Origin: Tolypeutes matacus
Taxonomy: Eukaryota; Chordata; Mammalia; Cingulata; Chlamyphoridae
DNA length: 64,000 nt
Reading direction: 5' to 3'
Assembly (NCBI GenBank): GCA_026826555.1
Contig: JAKSZT010054569.1
Span: forward strand, 2,408,258-2,472,257
The first letter of the stretch is position 1. The number at the start of each line of letters is the position of its first letter. Shown here piece after piece: positions 23,847 to 34,859 of this stretch. Below the pieces are notes generated by a model. That model searched no databases. It was not told where the DNA came from and was given only the letters and a program-made list of their open reading frames with translations. The position numbers and the translations under genes were made by a program.

Positions 23847-24575
23847 AGTTCAGTGGTTCTCAAATTTGGACATACATTAGAATTAGCTTGGGAAGCCTTC
23901 TTTAAAATAAAACCTCTGCCTGTGTCCTACCCCAAGATATTCTGATTCAATTTGTTGGGAGAGCGAACTAGATAGGATTTGTGTGTGGGTGGTGTATTAG
24001 TCAGCCAAAGGGGTGCTAATGTGAAATACCAAAAATGGGTTGGTCTTTACAAAGGGTATTTATTTGGGGTAGAAGTCCACAGATACCGGGCCATAAAGCG
24101 TTAGGTTTCTTCTCTCACCACAGTCCTTTGCCACGTGTTAGAGCAAGACAGCTGCCGGCGTTTGCCAGGGTTCAGGCTTCTGGGGTTCCTCTCTTCCCAA
24201 GGCTGCGTTTCTCTCTGGGCTTAGCTCCTGTTTCCTCCACAAGTTCAGCTGTAGATGATCAGGTGAATGGCTTGCTTCTCTTCTCCTGGGGCCTTCTTTC
24301 CAACATCAAAACGGCTTCTCAAAAGACTGCCTCAACTGTCCTTTGCCTTGCCTTTTATATTCGATTCCCCACCCACCAAGGGGTGGGGCTCAACGCCCTA
24401 ATCCTAACCTAATCATGCCCAGATTAACAGATCAGTTTACAAGCATGATTCAATTATATTTTTGGAATTCATAATTACATCAAACTGCCACAGTGGGTGT
24501 TTTGTTTTGTTTTGTTTTCAGTGCCTCGCGTGATGCTAATATGCAGACCTGGTTTAAAAAACATTGAGCTATGCT
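23847..24575. mobile_element. Second MER5-like relic, split by a 500-bp insertion
   Basis: Left part 23847-23992: 'cagtggttctcaaatttgga', 'attctgattcaatttgttgg'. Right part about 24501-24575: 'cgtgatgctaatatgcagac', 'aaaaacattgagc'. The order of the two parts is MER5-like and the element at 23993-24492 interrupts it. Confidence 0.6.
23993..24492 (-). mobile_element. LTR-like or non-autonomous element (500 bp), class unresolved
   Basis: Starts tgtattagtcagccaaaggg and ends aaactgccaca; I recall near-identical copies as common in xenarthran genomes. On the minus strand it begins TGTGGCAG, carries a TATA-like ATATAAAAGGC near 24350-24360 and AATAAATACC near 24057-24066, and ends TAATACA: the plan of a solo LTR (TG...CA, TATA box, poly(A) signal). 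The flanks are gtgggtgg (23985-23992) and gtgggtgt (24493-24500), an 8-bp TSD with one mismatch, which would instead suit a hAT transposon. Confidence 0.6.
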
Positions 24576-24820
24576 GGTCCCTCATTTTGTAGATAAGGAA
24601 ACTAAGACACAGGAGAGGCCAATATTTACCTGGGGACTCACAGCTTGCTGGTGACAGAGAGGGTCTAGAATCTGCTTTTTTTTTTTTTTTTTTTTTTTAC
24701 CGGGAGGTCCCGGGTATCGAACCCAGGTCCCTCCATACGGGAGACAGATGCCCAACCATTTGAGCCACATCCATCCCCCTAGAATCTGCTCTTACAACTC
24801 CCATTCATGTTCTCTTTCCA
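24575..24820 (-). repeat. MIR, split by a SINE
   Basis: 'ccctcattttgtagataagg', 'aaactaagacacaggagagg', 'gggactcacagcttgctggt', then, beyond the SINE, 'tcttacaactcccat'. Reverse MIR core. Confidence 0.65.
24665..24790 (-). mobile_element. DAS-type SINE with 12-bp TSD
   Basis: Body 24677-24778 with the T-run tail at its left end. ctagaatctgct is found at 24665-24676 and 24779-24790. Minus-strand head has tggctcaaatggttgggcat and ggttcgatacc (B box). Same subfamily as 20869 and 27808. Confidence 0.92.
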
Positions 24821-26496
24821 AGTGCACATTTTTATTTCAGTCTTTTTCAAGTTCTTGCCCTCTGGGCTTCCCATTTTAGGGCCTACATTGCTCACTCATC
24901 TTAACCATGAGTTCCTAGGACAGTAAGAGTTGGGCAGATCCAAAGTGAGGTTGTAAATCAAGACAGACCGCCATCGGCACTCTCCAGCCACCATCCTCCC
25001 AGGCTGCTCTCCCTCCATACACAGTCAGAAGCTGTCACCATGGAAGAATAAAGAATTTTATCCTCCAAGACCAGGTCTCAGAGTTTTGGATTTTTGTTTG
25101 TTTGTTTTCTCTTCTACAGAACTCTCACTAATTAAGACTCTGGTAGTCCATTTTATGGCACTAGCACCTCTTATTTATGTGCAAAGGCCCGTGAGATGTA
25201 TGCCATGGATAGCTGAAGAAAGATGAAGTATGTGACCTCACATCATGCAATTGGCTTGACACAGGTTGAAAGCATTAGGCAAGTCTTCCCAGATGTTCCC
25301 AGATTTCTCTTTTCTCTCCTTGTAATGACCTCTGTTCTCCCTTACAATCCACCACCATTTGACCCCTTGTCCCTTGGATGTTGGCATAGACTTCTTTCTT
25401 CCTTCCCTTGACCTTGAAGAAGTGGGATTTATGCCTTCTGTGCACCCTCAGAAACAGAATCCTAAAACCATATACTGTTAAAAAGACTAGACCTCATGGG
25501 TCAACACTTTTGTTTCATGAAATCCAAACCCTGAGCAGTGGAGTAACTTTCCCAGCTCATGGCACCATGTCTGGTGGGACAGTCAATCCCTACCAGCTGG
25601 ACTCCAGCCCAGGGAAAGCCTTTGTGACTTCAACTCTGTTGGGGTTTTCATTCCCAATACTGGTCTCAAACCAGGCCTCTTAGAGGAAAAGGACAGTGGC
25701 TGGGGCAGACTTTGTCCAGAGGGTTATACAGAAATATTCATGCATTGCCTATTTCAGATCTGTGCTCCAAAGACAGGAAGGGAAAGCCGCAATTGGCTTG
25801 ATTAGGTTTTCTAATAGGACTACTTCACTGACCCTGTTCTTTCTTCTAAGACAGATAAGGTGTGGGACAATTAATTACTTTTTTTCTTTGTGGAACTGGG
25901 GCTTAAGAGCCTTTGAAAATCAATCCACAAGTCATGCCTTTGCTAGGTTTTAAATAGTACCTAGACCCTCTTTTCTGAATATAAAATAACCACTGTATCA
26001 ATAGTCCTTCCTTTCACTTATCACTTTTCTGGGCAGGAAAGCTGTGAACCATATAAAGAAGAAAATGACAGCTGGAGAAAGGAGTCCCAGAAAACCATAT
26101 TAAAGGATTTAAGGTGTACAAAGAAGAAAACTTTAGACTCAAAAACTATTAAAGCTGAAGGGACCTTGGAGACAATGAATCCAACACCATTTTTAGGTGA
26201 AGAAATTGGAGCCTAGAGAAGTGGCTTTGCCAAAGTCAGGGATTTTTTGGAATGTTAAAGAAAGACAGGGACCTAGGGTCTGACAGAAATAGAATAATCA
26301 GTTAAGGTAGGCCTCTCAGCACTGTGCACTGATAAAATAGTTTGCATAAATTGATTTTTTATAAAATCAAGTTATATGTGAGGTCTGTTATGGGAACTTG
26401 CAGTTTACAGGAATCCTATGATGAAGACTGGAAAATAATTTTCTTCCCTTCCCTGCCGTGCTTTTATTTTAAATATGGTTTGTCTACAGGGGGTTA
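24821..26496. other. Mostly unique non-coding stretch
   Basis: No gene recognised. 26135-26260 ('agggaccttggagacaatga', 'taggtgaagaaattggagcc') is a MIR-class scrap. Longest open frames are under 95 codons without domains. Confidence 0.4.
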
Positions 26497-26620
26497 CTTA
26501 AAGCCAGATTCTCGTCCCAGATCTGCCACTAACCAGCTGCATGGCTTTGGGTGAGTCACTGAGCCTCTCTGGGCATCCATTTCCTCACTTGTAGTTCTAG
26601 AATAATCGCTAGGGCTTCCC
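26497..26620 (+). repeat. MIR
   Basis: 'tcgtcccagatctgccacta', 'accagctgcatggctttggg', 'tgagtcactgagcctctctg' are clear plus-strand MIR. Confidence 0.75.
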
Positions 26621-26734
26621 CTTCACTGAAATTAAAGCTGATCCTGACATGAGAACGTGGGTCCCCATGAGAGAAGCACACTCAGGGATAGGTAGCCCTG
26701 CTGAGTCTCTTTTTCAGTTCTGTAGAACCTCTCT

Positions 26735-26885
26735 ACACAACGTGTGGTCCTGGGACATCAGCACCACCTGGGCACTCATTAGAAATGCAGAGCCTCAGGC
26801 CCCACCCAGACCTGCTGTTAGAATGTACATTTAAACAAGATCTGCAGGAGATTCATATATACATTTAAGTTGAGAAGCTCTGGCT
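26735..26885. mobile_element. MER5-like hAT relic
   Basis: 'aacgtgtggtcctgggacat', 'cagcaccacctgggcactca', 'ttagaaatgcagagcctcag', 'gccccacccagacctgctg', ending 'aagttgagaagctctgg'. Good MER5A order. Confidence 0.8.
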
Positions 26886-27239
26886 TAGGACACCTTGCCC
26901 AGTTTCTCAGATGAGAGTGGTTTTCCTTTGAGCTCCCTCAGTTTCTCCAGCCAGCCCCATCCTGTGTCTAACTGGCTTCTCCTCCTGTCTTGTAAGTGGG
27001 TGAGTTTAGCATGTTGACTGACAACAGTAAGAAATGTCAGTGCATCCCCAGAGCAAGGGGACAATGAAAAGCAGAGACAAGAAATACAAACAGACAAGGA
27101 CTTGAGACCATTTTGTTTAGAGATAAACAGTCTCACACAACCCAGGAAACTCCAAAAAATGCTTATAGTGCAATATAAGAAAGGGGTTAAATTATGTCTA
27201 TTTAAGGAGTTGTTATACAACTTCTTCTAGTTCCTGAAT

Positions 27240-27425
27240 TTTACAAAACGCAGAAGACAAACCGATAGAAGAAAAATAAAAAATATGAGCAGGCAATTCA
27301 CCAAAGAGAAGGTAGAATGGTCAATAATCCATAAAAAGGTGTTTAACCTCAGGAAATTCAAAGTAATGCAACAAGATACCATCTCATAACTCTCCAACTA
27401 GCAAGAAATAAAAATGATAATCTTT
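27240..27425 (+). mobile_element. Old L1 ORF2 fragment
   Basis: 'gagcaggcaattcaccaaag', 'agtaatgcaacaagatacca' match the coding stretch for NRHFSKEDI...REMQIKTTMRYH of L1 ORF2. No open frame survives. Confidence 0.6.
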
Positions 27426-27792
27426 ACTCTTTTGAAATAATATTTTACTTTTAACTGTGAAATATTGCAGGCAAACAGAAAATAATATGGCAAATACCCA
27501 CGTACCCACCACTTTAACGGATATTAACATTTTGTCTTACTTGCTTTGGGTTTTCTCCCCCTTTTTTAAGAACAGAAGTGAAAGCCTTACCCCACACCCT
27601 CTTCCTCCCCATCACCGTCCTGAAGTTGCGGGGTGTTATTCTATGGGAGACATGCTTTTACTGAACATGGACATGTGTCTGTAGTCAATGCATACTCTTG
27701 CTTGTATCGCAATGTCTATATTCTTTTTGGAACTCACATTTCTTCACTCCATGGTATGTTTGGGGGATTTTTCTGTATTGAAATATACAGAG

Positions 27793-28006
27793 CTCATTCA
27801 CTCTTTTTTTTTTTTTTTTTAAAGATATTATTTTATTTTATTTTATTTTATTTTATTTTATTTTATTTTATTTTATTTTATTTTATTTTATTTTATTTTT
27901 ATTTTTTTTACCAGGAGGTCCCAGGGATCAAACCTGGGTCCCTCCATATGGGAGACAGACACCCAACCATTTGAGCCACATCCGCCCCCCTCATTCATTC
28001 TTTTTT
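27793..28006 (-). mobile_element. DAS-type SINE with expanded tail
   Basis: Body about 27808-27989. Imperfect TSD ctcattcactctttt (from 27793) and ctcattcattctttt (from 27990). Head on the minus strand carries TGGCTCAAATGG and GGTTTGATCC. Its tail holds 13 exact TTTTA units (AAATA/TAAAA on the element strand). Confidence 0.9.
27831..27895. repeat. (TTTTA)13 microsatellite
   Basis: Thirteen exact pentamers inside the SINE tail, followed by a T-rich run; arose from the SINE poly(A). Confidence 0.97.
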
Positions 28007-28070
28007 AACTGCTGTTTAGTGTTTAACTGAATGAAAAACCACCATTTATTTACTCATCTCCTTCGAAGAG

Positions 28071-29228
28071 ACAGTTAGATTGAAGGGAATGTGGAAGGCT
28101 GTCCAGAAAAAAAGAATAGTCTCAGTTATGCGTCTCCTGTATTTTAGGTCAGAGATTTCCTGCACCAGATTCCAAGGGTCCTGTTCCTCTTTTCCTGATC
28201 TAAACTTGTACCTTCCACTTCCTGAGATGAAAGCTGTCCTCCAGGTCTTCTTAGCTTCTCCCAAGGTCATTGCCAGAGCAGAGAGCACCTATGTTCCTCG
28301 GTGGTGGCAGGAGGGCAGGGGACCAGTACCCCCGGGTCTGCAGCCAAGCTGCCTGACTCCCCTCTTTCTCACCCCCACTGTCTTCAATCAAAGTGAAGGC
28401 ACAACTCCCTGCACCGACAATACTTGGAGAAAATGCAAACACTTTATTGCTACAATTTATCCTAAAGGAGATTTGCAAAGCCGCATGCCTGAGATTTATG
28501 CTGTGACATCCAGAGATTTCATGCACTGTATTTCTCATTTATGGGCCTCAATTTAGTTAAGAGAAAAGAAGCTTTCTAGCTCAAAAACACCCTAAAGCTT
28601 TGGTAAAATAGGGTACTTAATTAATTCCAAAATCATCAAGCGGGTAAGAAGTGAGTTTCAGGCCTGTGTGTTCAAGCATCCCCTGGGCCTGCTTGTTAGC
28701 TCCCTCCCAGGTCTTGGCAATAGAGTTGTGTGCAGAGAAAGACTGGATAAAATTTAGACTGAGGAGGCAGCTGAAATCTATGTCCGTGGATAAAGGTTCA
28801 GAGCCTACAACTTTCTCTGGACCCCAAGCCTAGAAAACTCAGGATGGAATCTTTCCCCAGGAAAATGTAACTCTGCTTGCCATGGGGGAGCCTCCCATTC
28901 AGGGGGCACCACAGGAGACACTCCAGGACCTCGGGGTGTCCACAAGCCCTAGAGCTCTCTCAAATGCACCCCCCTTTCACTCCCACGGCAGTCAGGCTAC
29001 AGCAGTCTCACCGGATCCAAGCCTTCCACCCTTTCACACCATCCTGGGACATTCCCAGGCTCTTAAAGAGAAGCCAGGCCCCAGGTGGGGCGTCCCTGAT
29101 GGCATTTACTTGGGGTTTCACCTTGGTCCATTGCAGTGCCAGAAACTAGATTTCTTTCGGCACACCTAAAACGCATCATTCTCTAGGAGCCTAAATTAAC
29201 AGGAACGAAATTCATATACCATCCTACC
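28071..29228. other. Unique non-coding stretch
   Basis: No repeat recognised. Open frames of 158 codons (28080-28556 plus) and 95 codons (28251-28538 minus) overlap each other and have no domain or splice context that I recognise. Confidence 0.4.
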
Positions 29229-29560
29229 TCTCTGCATTTGCCATGCCAATCTTGTAATCTGGCACATTCTCCTCCCTTACCTGTCCAAGGACTACCTGTG
29301 CTTCAAACCCCAGTTAAATGCTAAAGCCCTCCAGGAAGTCTTCACAGGCCACCGCGACCTTGGAGTGGCTCCTTTCTTTGAATATGTCTAGCACTCATCC
29401 TTAACACATGTTGGGCATCTATCCTAAATAACCTCGCGGTGTAAACTGATTTGCATATGCCAAGGGCTCCTTCCTAGTCAGTCCATAGGAGCCTTGAGAA
29501 CACAGACTAATGCCTCTATTTAGAGCTCCCCTATGGTTGAGCACAGGGGAATGGGCTAAT
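29229..29560 (+). repeat. L2 3' end
   Basis: 'ctctgcatttgccatgccaa', 'aaaccccagttaaatgctaa', 'gccctccaggaagtcttcac', then 'ccataggagccttgagaaca'. Plus-strand L2 order. Confidence 0.65.
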
Positions 29561-30569
29561 GAAGAGAGTGCAGGGCTGCTAGTGAAGCAAGCCTCTTCGC
29601 CTGGCTACAGCTCTGCTTCCACATGTGCTAGGTGTGAGAACGCCTTCCATGCCTTTCTCAGAAGGAGCTGGTGCGACTCGTAGCACACAGTGGGTGCGAG
29701 AGAGGACTTTATACAAAACAGGCGTCGTTGTAGTCATTTGTTCAGTGAAAGATGGTCCGCTGACTGACTTTTAAAACAACCGCAGAGGGTGAATGGTCTT
29801 GCCAGGAGGGGAGGACACACGTTCATCTTTGCATTTATGTTAATATTCATATGTGTGCTTGGATTCATATTTATTTTATTTCAGTCTGTTGGGTCTGGAA
29901 CCGAAAGCAGGGAACCTAGGGAGCTCTGAGAAGCTGAAAGTGAGACGGTCTCTTCATTTTTTACGGATGGAGAAACATACATCAAGAAGGGCAGCGCTTT
30001 GCAGAGCTTATCAATATTGAACTCGGACTCGGGAAAAGAGTCTGCTTTCTTTTTGGTTGAAAATCAATGTGCGTTATCTGCTGGCAAAAGATCTTGGCTT
30101 GCTTTCCCTGTGTGCTCCCACATAGCACCTCTAGCTAGAACTCAAACTTTCAGATTCTAAATCACATTCAGATTCAGCTCAGGTTTCCTGGCTGCCAGGT
30201 AAGCAGTTTGCTGAGTCATCCAGCACATCTGAAGGCCCCGCATTTCTTCATTGCCCCTTACCATCCTGAGTCCTCTCTTGCCCTTGCATGCCTCTACACC
30301 TCCCTTGCCTCTCATCACTGCACCTCTGAAACTGGCAGCTGGTTCAGATCTATCACCCGTAGAACTGCTTTATCCCAGTGTAGAAACAGCTGGAATCTTT
30401 GAGAGCTCATCCCTTTTCAGACCTTTTTGAATGTGTATGACCCTCAAAATCTGAGAACAGCTCTGGGTTACTGAGAATCTTACAATGCCTCTGATTAAAC
30501 AGCCTGAACCCAAGGGTGAGGACTTATTGCCCTGCTTATCTGGGAGGGAAAGAAATTAGCATCAACTGC
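29561..30569. other. Unique non-coding stretch
   Basis: I see no gene, named repeat or array here. Confidence 0.4.
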
Positions 30570-30775
30570 TGCACATTGTGCTCTGGACACTCCACTAGGC
30601 AATTTCATGGTTTCAATCTTACAAAATTCTCACCGCAAAGTCAGAGGTTTAAGTACTGCCATTTCTTTTATATCATTCGGAGGGACAAAAAGGTTAGGTA
30701 ACGTGCACCAGACCACACGGCCAGCCAGTGCCGGAGCAGCTTTCTCTGTTGTGTGATTGCTGCCTCTGGGTAGCA
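30570..30775 (-). repeat. MIR, degenerate
   Basis: 'ctggacactccactaggcaa', 'ttacaaaattctcaccgcaa', 'taggtaacgtgcaccagacc', 'acacggccagccagtgccgg' in reverse MIR order. Confidence 0.55.
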
Positions 30776-31764
30776 AGTAAGGTGGGTATAAGTGGGGTAT
30801 AAACCAGCCATGCCAGGAACAATCTTCCTGCTCGCCTTCACATTCCCAAACCTTACCCAGCCTGCATTGCTCAGCTCAACTCTCACCCCAGCCAGGATAA
30901 TTCCCAGGCGGCTCCCTCGTCAGTCGCCTCTTCCTCTGCACACCATGGCCTTCCTAGTCCAGGCCTCCCCAGTCCATACCTCAACCTAGAACCTCCTGCT
31001 CCGCTGCCCACCACCTGGTCAGTGGGTGTCCTACCTCCCCACCACACACAGCTGTGGTCCCTGGAGGCCGAATACTGGGCCCAGCAGGAACTTAAGTGTG
31101 GACCCTGATGACAGCCACCCATGAGCCTTGATTGGGCTGGAATTCCATCATTAGCATGCATTTATTTGGCTCAATAAATAAATTTGGCTCAATTTATCAT
31201 GGCTGAAAGCAAGGCAAGTAAAAGTGCATTAAGCCTTATCAGACATTTACGTCCTTCTTTGATTTCACATTATGAAAGCCGTTTTGATAAGGAGAGGGAG
31301 AACTGATATGAGGCCCATTGAAGTAGCTCAAGGACAATTAAAAGGACAACAGTTCAAGGAAGGACATTGCCTGGGAGGAGAGAGAGAAGAGGCAGAGCAG
31401 ACCTTGCCCACTTGCCAAGTTTGCCTAAGGGCCTGTTACTTGTTGACTGAATGGACAGGATTCTAGAATGGTCAAGGTAGAAGAGTTCTTAGGAATCATC
31501 TAGGCCTGATCCCAGAAATTACAGGAAAAGACACGAAGGCCCCCAAGAGGCAGCTGTGATCTTTTAAAAACACAAATCCGACTGTGTCACCCCATAGTAA
31601 AAACTCTTCAGTGCTGAGGGGTACAGCAGCCAGGCTTCAATCATAAGTGTCAGCCTCACCCAGACACACATCTGTTGGCATATGCAGATTTTGACTCTTC
31701 GATTAAATAATTATTTAGTGTCTGGTATGCAGCAGGTCCTTGATGTATCGACCGAAATCTAATT
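30776..31764. other. Unique non-coding stretch
   Basis: No gene recognised. 31465-31540 ('agttcttaggaatcatctag') is a MIR-class scrap. Confidence 0.4.
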
Positions 31765-32160
31765 TCCTCAGCGATTTCTTCGCTGCCCGCAGTCTAATCA
31801 GCCCTCCCCGTTTTATTCACACAGATGCCTCTGTACTTTTCTTTCAGTGTTCACCGCCATCCAAAACTATACATTCGTTGTGTGTTTTTAAAGGTGCCTT
31901 CCCACTCTGACTTGATTGTAGGCTCCATGAGGGCAGGGAAGATTGTTCACCACAGTGAACTGCTTAGCACATAGTAGGCATTTGATAAATACTTCCCAAG
32001 TGAATAGATGAATGAATACATGAAATGTGCCAAGCGCTGGGGATATAGCAGATATCGGATATATTCTCTTCCCTCACAGAACCTACAGTTCCTCAGGACA
32101 GGAAGGGGAAATGAAACAGTGACCATCCATTAGCAGGAAGGCTAGATGCTGCCTTCTGGG
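31765..32160. repeat. Two L2 fragments, tail to tail
   Basis: 31765-32008 plus strand: 'gattgtaggctccatgaggg', 'cttagcacatagtaggcatt', 'gatgaatgaat'. 32020-32160 minus strand: 'gccaagcgctggggatatag', 'cccctcacagaacctacag'-like text near 32075. Confidence 0.65.
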
Positions 32161-32699
32161 AGGAGGCACGGGCCTTGCTTTGCTGTCAGTAGCCTCACCC
32201 CTTCCCCTCCCTCCAGAACACCCATCAGAACACGAGTGAGCTAGAGCAGGGAGCATCGCCAGAGCTTTGAATCTGCTCTAAAGTATATTAACTACAAATA
32301 GGAAACTCAAGCAAGGCCTCAAGAGTCATCCGTGATAAAGGGCTGGCAACATACCTCCCGATTAATTTCTGCGGTGTGATGCCACAAGAGAAATGCTAGC
32401 CTAGAGGATGGAATCTGAGTTCTTTGCTTGTGTAGGGCTCCTGTACAGCCTCCTGGCCTGTCTTCTCATTGTCTTCTCCCACAGCTTCCCCCAGGAACCC
32501 TAAGCCCACCTGAGGCTAAGCCTATCACCTCTTGCCCTCTGTCTTGGGTCAGCACCATCCTCCTTCTCTACCTGGAAACTCTCTCCTCTCAGGCTCAGCC
32601 AACAAAGACCTTCCAATGGGGCCGGCACTCCTCTGTGCTCCTACTCGTTCATATCTCCTCCATGGCATGGGCCATGTGGCGACACGGATAGCAATCCAT
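32161..32699. other. Unique non-coding stretch
   Basis: No repeat or gene recognised; pyrimidine-rich 32430-32650 yields overlapping open frames only. Confidence 0.4.
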
Positions 32700-32845
32700 A
32701 TACCTACCTATGCCCAGTGGTTGTCTCCGGGTTGGGGGATTATGCCTGGTTTTTATTTCCTTCTGGATATTTTCCTATAGTTTCTATATTTTTCTCCAAT
32801 GTGTCTTTCCTATAATTATCTTTATGATCAGGAAAAACATCGCTG
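32700..32845 (+). mobile_element. Old L1-type 3' end
   Basis: 'cccagtggttgtctccgggt', 'ggttttatttccttctggat'-like text and 'atctttatgatcaggaaaaa' match a common old LINE 3' end ('ctctgggtggtgggattatg...ttataatcagaaaaa'). Confidence 0.45.
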
Positions 32846-32934
32846 GTGTTTATGAAATGTTGTGGTTATTTTATACTCATCACCCCCACTACATGATACT
32901 GTAAAGACCAGGATCCAGCTTTTTTTTTTTTTTT

Positions 32935-33115
32935 TAAGTGTTATTAGTTTCCTTGGACTTGTAGCAACAGAACTCCAATCAATGCCTATGTCTTCACATA
33001 GGCTTCTTCTTTCTGAGTCCCTGTGTCCAACTCTCACTCTCCTTTCTCTTATAAAGACAACAATCATTGGATTTAGGGCCTGCCCTAAATCTAAGATGCT
33101 TTCACCCATTTTCTG
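32935..33115 (-). mobile_element. Possible MaLR/MLT-like LTR scrap
   Basis: 'ctccaatcaatgcctatgtc', 'ttcacataggcttcttcttt', 'atcattggatttagggcctg' recall antisense MLT-type LTRs. Weak. Confidence 0.35.
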
Positions 33116-33182
33116 GGGTTGGACATTCGTTTGTCGTCAAGCTTAGGACAGAGCTTAGAACCTAAAATGTGGTCGTCTGTGA

Positions 33183-33213
33183 GATGAATGAATGAATGGA
33201 TGAATGGATGAAG
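33183..33213 (+). repeat. (ATGA/ATGG)n short tandem repeat
   Basis: gatgaatgaatgaatggatg and following units. Confidence 0.85.
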
Positions 33214-33957
33214 GGAGAGAAGAGGGCAGTGGTTGGCATGGCAACTGAAGACTCTGAGCTTCCATCTCATCATCATCTGGAAAGTGGGTAGCAAATCCTG
33301 TGGGTCTCAGCAAGGCACATTGTCCCGAGGGGGGTGGGTCTCCTGACCCCCCTCCCATGGCAGGCACTGGTGGGCAGTGCAGCTCCCTGGCTGGGGTCTC
33401 TGCTGCTGAAGTGCTCTGTCCCCATCCCACCTGGTTGAGGCAGCCCCGCACAGAACAACTGTTGTGGGCCCTGATGCCACCGGTCGCATTTGCTGCCTCT
33501 CTGGGACTTTATAGACATGCTTCTCTGTTTATTTTGATGTCAGCTTGCACAATTTCTCTTCAGGTGTGCAGAGCCTTTCAAGCATGAAGCTACTGTAGAT
33601 GAATGAGTCTTTATCGGAGGCTCAGTCTCTTTACTCAGTGGGAGCCAGCTGTGCTCTCCACTGTCATAAATTCCCAGCCAGATTTTCCAAACCTTTGACT
33701 GAGAGGCCAGGGGCTAAACTGAGACCAGCCCCAGGGGTCCACCGATGCCGACACAGAGCCAGCTGGGATTTAGGTGTTCACTAAGGGGGAAAAGTGAAGG
33801 AAGAGCCAGCTGTCTCCCTCTAGAATGGTCTCGGAGGGCCTGAAGATGGAGCCTCCTCCAACTAACCCGGGGTGGTCAGGTATGTTCACCTGGAGACGGC
33901 GGGGGGTGGGGGGGTCCCACCTTGGGGTAGGGAGGGGCTCTGGGATAAGAAGGAGGA
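33214..33957. other. GC-richer unique stretch
   Basis: Contains a G run near 33898-33915. The many overlapping open frames at 33273-33587 on both strands reflect base composition; no domain recognised. Confidence 0.4.
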
Positions 33958-34085
33958 AAGGCCAGGCCGAGTCTGCCACCTATTCACTATGGGGACTTGG
34001 GCAGGGCACTGGCCCTATTTCCTCATTAATCCAATGGGAATAAAAGGTTACCTGAGATAACATGGAGTGTGTAAGGGACATTCAG
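33958..34085 (+). repeat. MIR
   Basis: 'gagtctgccacctattcact', 'gggacttgggcagggcactg', 'ctatttcctcattaatccaa', 'gttacctgagataacatgga'. Confidence 0.7.
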
Positions 34086-34859
34086 GAAAGGGAAGTTTTC
34101 TTCCTTCACCGTCCCCTCTGGGCTCCCTAAGCCTGGGTTGTCCCAGACCTGTGTCGCGAGTTCAGCAAGGAGGGCATTTCTCTGGGACTGGGGTGGGGGT
34201 GGGGGGGTTCACCTGGCTACAGGACCTCTCACCTCGCCTACTTTGGGTCTCACTGTTTCCTCTCCACCCCCCTCCCTCTGAGGTGGAAGCTGGCCCCGGG
34301 TGGTCCTTCTCCAGCAGACGATCTGACACTCACAAGGAAGGGGGAAGAAAGAGGAAGAAATGCAGGGGTAGGGGACGTCAGATGAGATGAGGAGCCCTGC
34401 AGTGTCTACAGGAACTTCAAGGGGTCCCCTGAGGTCCCTCTTCAAAGTAATGCCTGGCCCGGGTGGCTCTTGAGTAGCTCAGTCTTTGTGCTCTTCCAGC
34501 TTTGCCTCTCAACTTCATCTGCTGAATCAGCCCTCCCCACACCCATGTTTCATCCCTGCTTTTACTCCTCGAGGAAACCAACCTGAACTAAACTTCCCCA
34601 AATCCAACAGAATAAGAAATGAATTCAGGAGTAAGTTTCTAGGCTGAAATAACTATCTTGTGAAAGTGAGTATATTCTTGAATCCGTGATTTTTTCCCAG
34701 AGGCAAAATAGTCAGATATGGTTGCTGTAGAGCTAGTTACACAGTGGTAACTGGAAATCGATACTTGAAACTTGCACAGAGCCCATTGCTTGGACATTTG
34801 GAAAAAGTCAAACACACACATCTGCCTAGGAATTAGAAAGAAATCAGCTGCCCCTGATT
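34086..34859. other. Unique non-coding stretch
   Basis: No gene or named repeat. G-rich run at 34190-34208 (gtgggggtgggggggttc-like) could form a local G-quadruplex. Confidence 0.4.

Larger units (their letters stand above)
27430..28070 (-). mobile_element. Old L1 3' region, antisense, split by a SINE
   Basis: 'acgtacccaccactttaacg', 'gatattaacattttgtctta', 'cttgctttgggttttctccc', then 'aactgctgtttagtgtttaa' after the SINE. This order is typical of the antisense 3' UTR of old mammalian L1s. Confidence 0.5.

Noticed and set aside
28080..28556. 158-codon open frame as a gene
   Set aside because: Overlaps a minus-strand frame of similar quality, no recognised domain, no splice context; expected by chance at this window size.
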